Below, piece by piece: positions 1 to 7,615 of a stretch of DNA of 19,514 nt. The DNA is from Prado023 sp032123675 (GTDB lineage: Bacteria; Actinomycetota; Actinomycetes; S36-B12; CAIYMF01). Position numbers and translations under genes: made by a program. Position 1 is the stretch's first letter. Each line of letters begins with the position of its first letter. Location of the stretch: NCBI GenBank assembly GCA_032123675.1, contig JAQBEX010000222.1, positions 1 through 19,514 of the forward strand, written 5' to 3'. The notes below the pieces were generated by a model that saw nothing but the letters and a program-made list of their open reading frames with translations, was not told the origin of the DNA and searched no databases.

Positions 1-71
1 GGGCCGGCCGCCCGACCCGGCCGCCGCCCGCCGGCCGCCCGCAAGCCGCGGGCCACGGACCCGCGCCCGCG

Positions 72-3035
72 TCACTCCCCCGCGTCGACCCACCCGTTGG
101 CCACGGCGAGCATCGCTGCCTGCGTCCGGTTCGCCGCTCCCGTCTTGATCATGATGCTGCGCACGTGGTTCGCGGCCGTGTGCGGGCTGATGACCAACTG
201 CTCGGAGATGCGCTGGTTGGAGGCGCCGCCCACCAGCAGCGCGAGCACATCCAGCTCCCGAGGGGTCAGGCCGGAGTCCACCTCCGCCGCACGACCACTC
301 GGGACCGCGCTCGGAGCGGCGTCGGCGGGCGCGCGCTGGTCGAGTGATGCGATCACGCCGTCAACGATGGCCACGACCCGACGATGACCGACCGGCTCTG
401 CGAGCGCCCGGGCCCGCTCAGCGGCTGCGCGCGCCTCCGCCCGATCAGCCGGACGCCCGGTGGCGGCCAGATGCCGCGCGCGGGCAGCCAGGCTGGTGGC
501 CAGGTGCACCCGGGAGTCCGAGCGGGTGTCCAGTGCCTGCGCGGCGTCGAACAGCGACAGCGGATCACCCTCCGCCAAGGCGGAGTCCACACAGGCCAGG
601 TACCGGTCGGCGCTGCCCAACATGGCCACGAACTGCCCGGACGCCAGGTTCATGCCGTGGTACTCCTGCAGGAGTGGTCTCAGGCGCCGAAGGGCGGCCT
701 CGTCCTTGACGAACAGGGCAGCTTCGACGAGGAACCCCAGAACAGCTGGCCACATCGCCGAGTGCCTCAGGTCGTCAGTGATCCCGTCCAGCAACGACGT
801 CAGCAGCGCGGCGGCGGGTTCGACCATCTCCAGAGCGGTGTACAGGGCCAGCAGCCCGGGCGCCCAGTGCGTGTCCGGGTCCTCCGCGCCGGTGATGAAG
901 GGGCGGACATCCTCCAGCCTGCCGGTCTCCCGCCGGACCATGAACATCTGCACGCCGAAGAGCCCCTCGGTGTCGTCACCCTCCCAGCCGCTACTGATCC
1001 GCCGGACCCGGTCGGCCTCCCGCTCTGCACCGACGAAGTCCCCGCGGATGAAGCGCATGCCGTAGCTGACCGTTGCCACCCAGAACTCGTAGTAGGGCAG
1101 GCCGCTGCGTTCGGCTGCCCACCTCATGTCGGCAGCGGCCAGGTCGATCTCCTTGCGGTCACCGAGCATGTATCCCAGCGTGGCCCGGAAGAACCCTGAG
1201 GATCCCAGCGTGTCGTAGTCGCGCAGGCGCTTGGCGAGATCGGCGAGCTCCTGGGCCCGCGCCAGGGTGATGTTCGCGCGCTCCGGGTGCAGCCCATGCC
1301 ACAGGCCCGCGTCGATCACATGGGCCAGGAGCTCGTCGTCACCCATCTCACGGGCTCGGGCCAGGGTTGAGTTGCTGAGCTCGACGGAGTCGTCGATCAT
1401 CCCCACGAACCCGATGGCTCGACCGAGGCTGGCCAGTGCCCGCACATAGGCGGGGTCGTCGTGGTCCGCCCCATAGTCACGCAGGGCATCGGTCAGCAAG
1501 GCAGCCGAGGAGGCCTCGCCGAAACGCCTGCCGGCGCGCTCGTGGGCCGTCGCCGCCGCCAATCTGGCCGTCGGGTCCGCGGTCTCGGTCGCCACCTGGC
1601 GGCTGAGCTCCATCGCAGTGGTAAACCTGCCTGCGCTGACCAGGCACGGGACGGCGAGCAGGAGCGCCTCGTGACGCTCGACCGGATCGTCGGCCATCTC
1701 GGCCGCCTGCTGGAAGTACTGGGCCGCCTCCTCATGGGCCAGGGCCCGCTCGGTGAGTACACCGGCTCGCACCAGGTAGTGGCGCGCCTTGACCGACATC
1801 TCATCGCCCAACGCGTGCGAGAAGTGATGGGCGAGTTGCTGGGCACCGGTCAGCCCCGGTGCGGAGCGAGCCTCCAGCGCCTCGCCAGCCCGGGCGTGGT
1901 GCCGCGATCTGCGCAGCGGCGGGATCACATCGAGGACGGCCTGGCGCGCGAGCGCGTGGGCGAACCGGTAGTCCAGCCCGCCCTGGACCGAGCCCAGCAG
2001 CCCGCCCTCCACCGCCTTCTCGAGGCACGCCAGGCTTGTCTGTTCGTCAAGCGGGGCGGCGCCGAGCAGGAGCGGGACGGGGATTCGTTCACCCAGCACC
2101 GCGGCCAGCTCGACGATGTCGCGACTCGACTGGTCCAGCTGCCCGAGGCGCGAGGCGTAGGCGTCCCGGATCGTCCCCGGAACCCGCGGCGATCCAGACC
2201 CAGCGGACCACCCCACGTCGGAGCCGAGGTCGCGGCAGATCTCCTGGAGCAGGAACGGGTTCCCGCCGGTCTCGTCGCGAAGCCGGGAGGCCAGCGGCGT
2301 CGCTCGATCAGAGGACAGGTGCGCCTCCATCCGGATGAACTCGGTGACGTCGACGGTGTTGAGCCCGGCGAGGTCGAGCCGATGGACCCCGGGGTCGCGG
2401 TAAAGGTCCGTGATGGTTGCGACCACCGCCTCGGATCGATCGGGTGCGGTGGGTCGGTGGGTGCCGACGATCAGCAACCGCGAGTCAGTCATGTGGTGGA
2501 CCAGGTACGACAGCATCTGCAGGGTGGAGCGGGTGGCCCAATGCAGGTCCTCGAGGATCAGCGCCACCGGCTGGGAAGCTGCGACCCCTGCCAGGGTCTC
2601 CACCACGGCGTCGTAGAGGTCGCGTGCCTGCCCGGCGCGCTCGACGGAACCCTGGTCATGCCGATCGGTCCCCACCAGTGCGGTCAGCCGATCTCGGACC
2701 ACCGCCCGCGACTCGGCAGCGATGACGACGTCGACTGCGGGGATCAGTGACCGGACCGGGTCCCGGAAGGGCTGGTAGGCCACCGGAGAGTCCGACAGGC
2801 AGTGCCCGACCAGGACCGCGGCTCCCGCCCTGCTGAGGGCCGATGCCGCCTCGCTGACAAGCCGGGACTTCCCAGCCCCGGGCTCGCCACCGACGAACAC
2901 GACCTGGCGCGTGCCCATCTCGGCCGCGGCCCAGATCTCCTCGAGCGCGTCGAACTCCTCGTGCCGACCGACGAACGCAGGGCCGCTTGGCCTCGCCCAC
3001 CATGTGGGCAGCGCAGGAGGTACCCAGGCCGACAT
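72..3035 (-). CDS. LuxR-family transcriptional regulator, large ATP-binding (LAL) type
   Basis: This is a large cytoplasmic regulator that couples an ATPase signalling domain to a C-terminal LuxR DNA-binding domain. Counting from the ATG at 3035 (987 aa), the entry motif FVGRHEEF is at about residues 21-28. Walker A (GGEPGAGKS) is at about 49-57 and a Walker B-like segment (LILEDLHWA) follows. A long helical TPR-like middle region comes next. The C-terminal HTH begins at LTPRELDVLALL and contains NQRISEQLVISPHTAANHVR. The length fits LAL/MalT-like regulators. The start is uncertain: GTG codons at 3104 and 3170 are in frame. I prefer 3035 because it leaves about 20 residues before the ATPase domain, as is usual, and leaves a palindrome at 3118-3139 in the upstream region. 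It is divergent from the FAD oxidoreductase at 3265, which it may control (inference). The ligand is unknown. The 71 bases beyond its stop are only GC-rich. Confidence 0.9.
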   Translation of the reverse strand: MSAWVPPALPTWWARPSGPAFVGRHEEFDALEEIWAAAEMGTRQVVFVGGEPGAGKSRLVSEAASALSRAGAAVLVGHCLSDSPVAYQPFRDPVRSLIPAVDVVIAAESRAVVRDRLTALVGTDRHDQGSVERAGQARDLYDAVVETLAGVAASQPVALILEDLHWATRSTLQMLSYLVHHMTDSRLLIVGTHRPTAPDRSEAVVATITDLYRDPGVHRLDLAGLNTVDVTEFIRMEAHLSSDRATPLASRLRDETGGNPFLLQEICRDLGSDVGWSAGSGSPRVPGTIRDAYASRLGQLDQSSRDIVELAAVLGERIPVPLLLGAAPLDEQTSLACLEKAVEGGLLGSVQGGLDYRFAHALARQAVLDVIPPLRRSRHHARAGEALEARSAPGLTGAQQLAHHFSHALGDEMSVKARHYLVRAGVLTERALAHEEAAQYFQQAAEMADDPVERHEALLLAVPCLVSAGRFTTAMELSRQVATETADPTARLAAATAHERAGRRFGEASSAALLTDALRDYGADHDDPAYVRALASLGRAIGFVGMIDDSVELSNSTLARAREMGDDELLAHVIDAGLWHGLHPERANITLARAQELADLAKRLRDYDTLGSSGFFRATLGYMLGDRKEIDLAAADMRWAAERSGLPYYEFWVATVSYGMRFIRGDFVGAEREADRVRRISSGWEGDDTEGLFGVQMFMVRRETGRLEDVRPFITGAEDPDTHWAPGLLALYTALEMVEPAAALLTSLLDGITDDLRHSAMWPAVLGFLVEAALFVKDEAALRRLRPLLQEYHGMNLASGQFVAMLGSADRYLACVDSALAEGDPLSLFDAAQALDTRSDSRVHLATSLAARARHLAATGRPADRAEARAAAERARALAEPVGHRRVVAIVDGVIASLDQRAPADAAPSAVPSGRAAEVDSGLTPRELDVLALLVGGASNQRISEQLVISPHTAANHVRSIMIKTGAANRTQAAMLAVANGWVDAGE

Positions 3036-3117
3036 GCCCTGACCGTAGTCCGAGTCATCGTCACTGGCGAGGGTCTGCGGACTCAGCCGCACATGGGTGG
3101 CCACTGACGGTTCCCCG

Positions 3118-3139
3118 GCGTAGGCACAAATGCCTATGC
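3118..3139. promoter_or_regulatory. Palindrome between divergent LAL regulator and FAD oxidoreductase
   Basis: TAGGCA and TGCCTA (3121-3126, 3131-3136) flank a CAAA centre. The arms extend to nine pairs with one G-T wobble. The palindrome lies between the preferred start of the regulator (3035) and the oxidoreductase (3265), so it is a candidate operator. If the regulator really starts at 3170, the element is inside its coding sequence and could be chance or an RNA hairpin. Confidence 0.4.
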
Positions 3140-3264
3140 GCCGAGGGACCGGTCGATCAAGGACGACCACTTCTGGTCATGTGCGCACGCTGGGCGCTCC
3201 GTAGCGTCGTTGACGTCAGAATCAATCACCCCGCCGGCTGCCGTCGGCGAGAAGGAGCACCCCG

Positions 3265-4629
3265 ATGACAACCCTGGACACGCTGCGGACCGACGTGAGC
3301 GGCGCGGTGATCACTGCCGACGACCCCGGATACGACGAGGCCCGACACGTCTACAACTTCATGATCGACCGTCGACCCGAAGCCGTGGCTGTATGCACGT
3401 CGACCAGCGATGTCGTGGCCGTGGTCAACTACGCCCGCGAGACCGGGGCCGACCTGGCCGTCCGGGGTGGCGGGCACAGCGTGCCCGGCTTCGGCACCGC
3501 CGACGGAGCCGTCGTGGCTGACCTCTCAGGGATGCGCGAGGTCCGGGTCGATCCCGGGGCGCGCGTTGCCCACGTGCAGGGTGGCGCCACCTTCAACGAC
3601 GTGAACGTGGCCACCGGTGCCCACGGCCTGGCGACCCCCGGCGGGATCATCAGCACCACCGGTGTGGGCGGCCTGACGCTCGGCGGCGGCATCGGCTACC
3701 TGGCGCGCGCACACGGGCTGAGCATCGACAACCTGCTCTCGGTCGAGATCGTGACCGCCGATGGCGAGGTTCGGACCGCCTCCACCGACGAGAACCCGGA
3801 GCTCTTCTGGGCGATCCGCGGCGGTGGCGGCAACTTCGGGGTCGTCACCGAGTTCCGGTTCCGGCTGCACGCGGTTGCCAACGTGCTCGCCGGCCCCATG
3901 TTCTTCGAGCTCGCCGACGGACCGGCCATCTTCCGGCACTACCGCGACATGATCGCCGACGCCCCACGGGAGTACGGAGGCTTCCCGCTGTTCAACCAGG
4001 CACCGCCCCTGCCGTTCATCCCCGAGGACCGGGTCGGCGAGCCGCCGTGCGGCATCATGAACTGCTGGAGCGGCGATGAAGCCGAGGGGCAGGCCCTGAT
4101 CGACTCGTTCCGACAGGTCGCCACCCCGGTGGCCGAGCATGTGGGGGTCATGCCGTTCTCGGACGTGAACGCCCTGTTCGACGCGCTCGTCCCGCGCGGG
4201 CTGCAGCACTACTGGAAGGCCGCGTTCGTCACCGAGCTCACCGACGATGCGATCGACGCCCACTTCCAGCACGGACCGGGAGTGCCGGCGATGAACTCGA
4301 CGATGCACATCTACCCGATCAACGGGGCGTGCCACGACGTCTCCGACGACGCGACCGCGTTCGGGCACCGGGACGCCTCGTTCGCCACCGTCATCGCCGG
4401 CATGTGGCCGGACCCTGCTGAGAACGAGGCGAACACCGCCTGGGTGAAGGACTACTACGCGGCGATCGCTCCGCACTCCGAGGCCGGCGGCTACATCAAC
4501 TTCGCCGCCGCCGATGACCAGGCGCGGGTCCCGGACAACTTCGGCGCCAACTACGAGCGGCTGCGCGACGTGAAGCGCACGTATGACCCGCAGAACCTGT
4601 TCCACCTCAACCAGAACATCGTCCCGTAG
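3265..4629 (+). CDS. FAD-binding oxidoreductase, berberine-bridge-enzyme (BBE) family
   Basis: A 454-residue flavin oxidoreductase of the VAO/PCMH fold. The N-terminal FAD-binding domain carries RGGGHSVPGFG, in which His71 is the expected covalent FAD attachment site. The glycine-rich stretch GVGGLTLGGGIG follows. The second attachment site of bicovalent BBE enzymes, a cysteine shortly before this loop, is not present (Ile-Ser-Thr-Thr instead), so a single His-FAD link is predicted. The C-terminal BBE segment (YINFAAADD, then NYERLRDVKRTYDPQNLF) closes the active site in this family. The start is supported by AGAAGGAG about eight bases ahead of the ATG. No signal peptide is visible. The substrate cannot be told from sequence; family members oxidise sugars, alkaloids or polyketides. 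It is transcribed alone, divergent from the LAL regulator, and ends in a strong hairpin. Confidence 0.93.
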   Translation: MTTLDTLRTDVSGAVITADDPGYDEARHVYNFMIDRRPEAVAVCTSTSDVVAVVNYARETGADLAVRGGGHSVPGFGTADGAVVADLSGMREVRVDPGARVAHVQGGATFNDVNVATGAHGLATPGGIISTTGVGGLTLGGGIGYLARAHGLSIDNLLSVEIVTADGEVRTASTDENPELFWAIRGGGGNFGVVTEFRFRLHAVANVLAGPMFFELADGPAIFRHYRDMIADAPREYGGFPLFNQAPPLPFIPEDRVGEPPCGIMNCWSGDEAEGQALIDSFRQVATPVAEHVGVMPFSDVNALFDALVPRGLQHYWKAAFVTELTDDAIDAHFQHGPGVPAMNSTMHIYPINGACHDVSDDATAFGHRDASFATVIAGMWPDPAENEANTAWVKDYYAAIAPHSEAGGYINFAAADDQARVPDNFGANYERLRDVKRTYDPQNLFHLNQNIVP

Positions 4630-4639
4630 CAGGCCGCGG

Positions 4640-4670
4640 CCGGCGCCCCGCCACCTGGTGGGGGCGCCGG
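4640..4670 (+). terminator. GC-rich hairpin downstream of the FAD oxidoreductase
   Basis: Arms CCGGCGCCCC (4640-4649) and GGGGCGCCGG (4661-4670) pair perfectly over ten bases, with a short inner CAC/GTG pairing in the loop. It starts eleven bases after the stop codon. No U-tract follows, as is common in high-GC actinobacteria. It may also serve the convergent membrane-protein gene. Confidence 0.65.
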
Positions 4671-4693
4671 GAACCGACCGTAATTGGGTCGGG
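4667..4693 (+). repeat. 27-bp intergenic repeat, copy A
   Basis: CCGGGAACC-N2-CCG-N-AATTGGGTCGGG, matching 24 of 27 positions with a second copy at 6037-6063. Its first bases overlap the right arm of the terminator hairpin. In this copy CCGACC and GGTCGG form a perfect inverted repeat around a seven-base centre. It lies between two convergent genes, so a promoter role here is unlikely. Confidence 0.6.
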
Positions 4694-4801
4694 GCACCGG
4701 TCTGCTGGGGGTTACGGCGCTGGCTGCACCCCATCCGGCTCATGGGCGAGGCGCGTCGGACGGCGGGATCGTACGGCAGCCACGCACGGCAGCCACGCGC
4801 G

Positions 4802-5395
4802 TCAGCCCGCCTCGCCAACAAGCCCTGCGACCCGGCGCCGTCGGGCGACGGCACGCACCAACAGGGCGACCACCAGGCTCGAGAGCATCAGCCACGACAC
4901 CCACGATCCGACCACCTTGACCGCTGATCCGACCTGCAGGACCTGGGCGGCCCATCCACGATCCGAGCCTCCGGCTCCCAGCAACGCCCACGCCGCAGCG
5001 TTCTCCAGGTAGTCCCCGATGGCCGCGACCAGGGGAACGAGCGCCAGCCACGCCACGTGGGGCGCAACCCGGACCAGGATCAGAGCCAGCGCAACGACGA
5101 GGACCAGCGCGCCGGCCGCCGGGTAGACCAGATCGATGAGCTGCAGGTCGCGATAGGCCGCGAGACCGTCGGCGCCGCAGCCAGCCACGAACGCCTGCGT
5201 GTCCGCTGCCGAGGGCGCGAACCGCACGTCCGGCGCACTGAGACCGCAGGCCTGCTCCACAGCCGCGAGCGAGAAGCGCCCGCGCCACGCGAACAGCACG
5301 CCAGCGAGGACCAGCCACACGAGTCCGAATCCGGCCAGCAGTCGGCGGTCCGCCAACCCCTCCACCATCGAGTTCCTACGCACCAATCGGGCCAT
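4802..5395 (-). CDS. Four-helix integral membrane protein of unknown function
   Basis: A 197-residue protein with four predicted transmembrane helices. The first is near residues 18-36 (LLAGFGLVWLVLAGVLFAW). Two more are close together around residues 90-130, and the last is near 158-180. A loop of about 50 residues after the first helix contains two cysteines and is probably extracytoplasmic. Between helices are the motifs LQLIDLVYPAAG and GDYLEN, charged and aromatic groups typical of a widespread uncharacterised membrane family. The C-terminus is Arg-rich (RAVARRRRVAG), consistent with a cytoplasmic tail. The start at 5395 has GGAGAGAG a few bases upstream; an internal ATG at 5368 is an alternative. 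It is divergent from the MarR gene at 5508 across 112 bases, so MarR may control it (inference). No function can be assigned. Confidence 0.8.
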   Translation of the reverse strand: MARLVRRNSMVEGLADRRLLAGFGLVWLVLAGVLFAWRGRFSLAAVEQACGLSAPDVRFAPSAADTQAFVAGCGADGLAAYRDLQLIDLVYPAAGALVLVVALALILVRVAPHVAWLALVPLVAAIGDYLENAAAWALLGAGGSDRGWAAQVLQVGSAVKVVGSWVSWLMLSSLVVALLVRAVARRRRVAGLVGEAG

Positions 5396-5450
5396 GGTCT
5401 CTCTCCGCTCCTCGGCCGGGACTGGGCACGGTGGTCGGCCCCGGAAATTT

Positions 5451-5501
5451 TACTACGTGTTCGCAGTATCTGGGAATACTACGACATCGCAGGAGTATGC
5501 T
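5451..5501 (+). promoter_or_regulatory. MarR promoter/operator region with palindrome and leaderless -10
   Basis: TATGCT (5496-5501) sits exactly six bases before the MarR ATG (5508). This is the layout of an actinobacterial leaderless promoter whose transcript begins at the start codon. AGTAT (5465-5469) and ATACT (5476-5480) form an inverted repeat near the -35 position. TACTACG occurs twice (5451-5457, 5477-5483). Together these suggest an autoregulatory MarR operator that could also face the divergent membrane-protein gene. Confidence 0.5.
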
Positions 5502-5507
5502 CAAGCC

Positions 5508-5984
5508 ATGCCTGCCACTGCGGACGTCCCGACCCCCGAGATACCCGGGACGAATGTCCTGTTCGATGCGTGGCTGGTCTCGCGTGCCGCCAACGCGCAG
5601 CTGGATGAGGCGCTCGTGTCCTCCGGGCTCACGGCTGACGAGTTCGCCGTGTACTCCGTGCTCAGCCACGAGCCGCTGACCCCCACGGAACTCGCAGTGT
5701 GGATGTCCGCGCCGCTGACCACCGTCTCGAGCTACGTGAAGCGCTTCGAAGCACGGGGCCACGTCACGCGCCTGCCGAACGCCGACGATCGCCGTTCCTA
5801 CCGCCTGACCCTGACCGAGGATGGTGCGACCGTCCACCAGCGCGCCGGAGAGCGATTCCTGCCAGGGCTCCGGGCCGTCGAGGCAGCGCTCGGCGGGGAG
5901 ACGGCGGCCGTGCGTCGAGCGCTGGCCTCGCTGCGGGCGGCACTCGAGTCGGCGAGGTCGAGCGCTGAGCCCGGCCACCGCTGA
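5508..5984 (+). CDS. MarR-family winged-helix transcriptional regulator
   Basis: A 158-residue dimeric winged-helix regulator. The dimerisation helix is near residues 15-35. The HTH follows (SHEPLTPTELAVWMSAPLTT, then VSSYVKRFEARGHV), and the wing is LPNADDRRSYRLTLTEDG, the classic MarR D-R-R segment. The C-terminal helices are EAALGGETAAVRRALASL and neighbours. I chose ATG 5508 because the MarR fold begins just after it, no convincing Shine-Dalgarno sequence is seen farther upstream, and a -10-like TATGCT lies six bases ahead. The open frame upstream of 5508 is not MarR-like. No conserved cysteine is visible, so thiol sensing is not indicated. The likely targets are itself and the divergent membrane protein. 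The effector is unknown. Confidence 0.9.
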   Translation: MPATADVPTPEIPGTNVLFDAWLVSRAANAQLDEALVSSGLTADEFAVYSVLSHEPLTPTELAVWMSAPLTTVSSYVKRFEARGHVTRLPNADDRRSYRLTLTEDGATVHQRAGERFLPGLRAVEAALGGETAAVRRALASLRAALESARSSAEPGHR

Positions 5985-6036
5985 CCGCGACTGAGCACCG
6001 CTGGCGCGCGCCCCTGCCTGGCGCCGGGCGCCCCGT

Positions 6037-6063
6037 CCGGGAACCCGCCGGAATTGGGTCGGG
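6037..6063 (+). repeat. 27-bp intergenic repeat, copy B
   Basis: Second copy of the element at 4667-4693 (24 of 27 positions). It lies 53-79 bases after the MarR stop, behind a GC-rich GGCGCC-type stretch, and about 100 bases ahead of the membrane-protein gene at 6164. It could belong to a terminator region or to the promoter region of the next cluster. Confidence 0.6.
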
Positions 6064-6163
6064 CTATGTGGGCCACTTCACCGAACCGAGGGCCGGCCGC
6101 AGGTCAGTGTGATCCCCGTGCCCCGATGGCGGGGAATCCGCACACATGACCCAGGAGCAGCAC

Positions 6164-6619
6164 ATGACTCAGACCTCGACGACGACCGCAACTCACGCAC
6201 CCTCCCACCTCACCGCGGCCCAGGGTCTCGTGCCCGGCATCGTCGGTGGCCTGGCCGGCGGGGTGGTGTTCGGGATGATGATGCAGATGATGGACATGAT
6301 CCCGATGGTCGCCATGACCGTGGGCAGCGAGTCCATCGCGGTCGGCTGGGTGGTGCACCTGGCCATCTCAGCCGCGTTCGGCGCCGGCTTCGGCCTGATC
6401 TTCGCCCGGCTCCTGGGCAGTTGGGGCAGCGGGATCCTCGGCGGTGTCGCCTACGGCATGGTCTGGTGGGTCCTCGGGGCGCTGATCGCCATGCCCGCAC
6501 GCCTCGACATGCCGCTGTTCAACGTCGACTCGATGGCCTGGAAGTCGCTGATGGGCCACATGGTCTACGGAGCGATCCTCGGAGCCGTGGCCGTGGCGCT
6601 GGCACGCCGCAGGGCATGA
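6164..6619 (+). CDS. Small integral membrane protein, first gene of a Crp/thioredoxin-fold cluster
   Basis: A 151-residue protein. A short polar N-terminus is followed by about four hydrophobic helices: GLVPGIVGGLAGGVVFGMMM, then VGWVVHLAISAAFGAGFGLI, then GILGGVAYGMVWWVLGAL, and lastly MVYGAILGAVAVALARRRA. The second half of helix one and its exit are rich in methionine (MMMQMMDMIPM), which might bind a soft metal or thiolate but proves nothing. The start at 6164 is set by AGGAG six bases upstream; ATG 6146 is in frame but lies before that site. Its stop overlaps the ATG of the thioredoxin-fold gene (ATGA at 6616-6619), so the two are translationally coupled. I do not recognise a named family. 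Confidence 0.82.
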   Translation: MTQTSTTTATHAPSHLTAAQGLVPGIVGGLAGGVVFGMMMQMMDMIPMVAMTVGSESIAVGWVVHLAISAAFGAGFGLIFARLLGSWGSGILGGVAYGMVWWVLGALIAMPARLDMPLFNVDSMAWKSLMGHMVYGAILGAVAVALARRRA

Positions 6620-6906
6620 CCAACGAGGGCACCGGGTCGGCGAGTACTGACCTGGAGGTGCTGGTCTCGGCAACCTGCGACAGCTGCGCGCACTCGCTGT
6701 TACTGGTTGCCCGACTGCAGGCGAGCCACCCGCGCCTCCGGGTCACGATCACCGACGTCGACGAGCTCGGGTGGGTGCCTCCCCCCGGGTTCGTCGGCAC
6801 CCCCATGTTCCTGGCCAGGGGGCGCATACTGTCATTGGGCAACCCGACCGAAGAGGCCCTGCGCGCAACCTTCGACCAGGAGGATCATGAGCACGCACAC
6901 CGGTGA
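6616..6906 (+). CDS. Thioredoxin-fold CxxC protein
   Basis: A 96-residue protein of minimal thioredoxin/glutaredoxin size. After a beta-strand (LEVLVSA) comes the redox-active motif CDSC (Cys21, Cys24) at the start of a helix. A second strand (RLRVTITDVD) follows, then GTPMF with the expected cis-proline (Pro63), a strand (MFLARGRIL) and a final helix (EEALRATFDQ). These elements are in the right order for a thioredoxin fold. The C-terminus is His-rich (HEHAHR). The partner and direction of electron transfer are unknown. Its ATG overlaps the preceding stop, and its last 20 bases overlap the Crp gene, so all three proteins should be made together. A role in passing a thiol redox signal to the regulator is inference from context. 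Confidence 0.85.
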   Translation: MTNEGTGSASTDLEVLVSATCDSCAHSLLLVARLQASHPRLRVTITDVDELGWVPPPGFVGTPMFLARGRILSLGNPTEEALRATFDQEDHEHAHR

Positions 6907-7597
6907 GCACCCCTGGGTCCTTCGTGAGTTCGACCTGTTCCAGGACCTCAACGACGACGAGGTGGAGCGGATCGGGGCCTCGGCACCGATGAGCCAGTTG
7001 CCGGCCGGGCAGACCATCTACTCCCCCGACCGACCCACCCAGGTCCTGTTCATCGTCAAGCAGGGCCGGATCCGGCTGTTCCAGATCGGGATCGACGGAC
7101 GGACCATCACCACCTCGATCGTCACCCCCGGGCAGATCTTCGGCGAGATGGCCGCACTCGGCCAGGCCCTCGAGCAGACGTGGGCCGAGACCATCGAACC
7201 GTGCGTGGTCTGCCTGATGAGCCGAGAGGACGTGCAACGCCTGCTGCTGTCCGATCCGCGGATCGCGGTTCGAGTGGCGGAGTTCCTGGGCTCGCGGGTC
7301 GCTGACCTCGAGCGTCGCCTGGGTGACACCGTGCTGCGGACCGCCCCCGCCCGGATCGCCGCGACACTGGCCCGGATGGGCACCGACGGCGAGACGATCC
7401 GGCTCACCCACGGCCAGCTCGCCGACCTCGTCGGGACCAGCCGGGAGACAACCACCAAGGTGCTCGGTGATCTGGCCGACCGCGGGGCCGTGAGCCTGCG
7501 CCGCGGTCGCATCGTCGTACGGTCCGCGCGTGCGCTTGCCGAGCTGGCGGACAGTGAGGACCTCAGCACCCCGACCGGAGGTCGGGCCACCCGCTAG
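6887..7597 (+). CDS. Crp/Fnr-family transcriptional regulator
   Basis: A 236-residue regulator. The cyclic-nucleotide-binding-like beta-roll occupies about residues 15-130 and includes PAGQTIYSPD, VLFIVKQGRIRLFQ and FGEMAALGQ. A dimerisation helix follows (IAVRVAEFLGSRVADLERRL). The C-terminal winged helix starts near residue 173 (LTHGQLADLVGTSRETTTKV), with the R-E-T-T-T-K recognition helix typical of the superfamily. There is no N-terminal four-cysteine cluster of the FNR type, so it is not an Fe-S oxygen sensor; Cys is seen only in PCVVC inside the roll. AGGAGG lies just ahead of the ATG, inside the upstream gene. It overlaps the thioredoxin-fold gene and is followed 18 bases later by an unknown gene. 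Its ligand and target promoters are not known. Confidence 0.93.
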   Translation: MSTHTGEHPWVLREFDLFQDLNDDEVERIGASAPMSQLPAGQTIYSPDRPTQVLFIVKQGRIRLFQIGIDGRTITTSIVTPGQIFGEMAALGQALEQTWAETIEPCVVCLMSREDVQRLLLSDPRIAVRVAEFLGSRVADLERRLGDTVLRTAPARIAATLARMGTDGETIRLTHGQLADLVGTSRETTTKVLGDLADRGAVSLRRGRIVVRSARALAELADSEDLSTPTGGRATR

Positions 7598-7615
7598 AAC
7601 CTGCCAAGGACTGCC

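Noticed and set aside
1461..2750. Long plus-strand frame opposite the LuxR regulator (429 codons)
   Set aside because: It is antisense to a well-recognised ATPase/HTH protein; long antisense frames are expected at this GC content. Its translation shows no domain.
4667..4693. DosR-type or ECF-sigma promoter element
   Set aside because: It does not match the DosR box, and GGAAC-to-GTC spacing is shorter than usual for ECF promoters. This copy has no downstream gene in the right direction.
3526..4854. Long minus-strand frame opposite the FAD oxidoreductase
   Set aside because: The FAD-binding and BBE motifs lie on the plus strand. The minus frame is rich in Arg/Gly/Val/His with no motif and overlaps two real genes.
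5199..5507. MarR gene starting upstream at 5199
   Set aside because: The upstream frame overlaps the divergent membrane-protein gene and its translation is not MarR-like. The fold and promoter support 5508.
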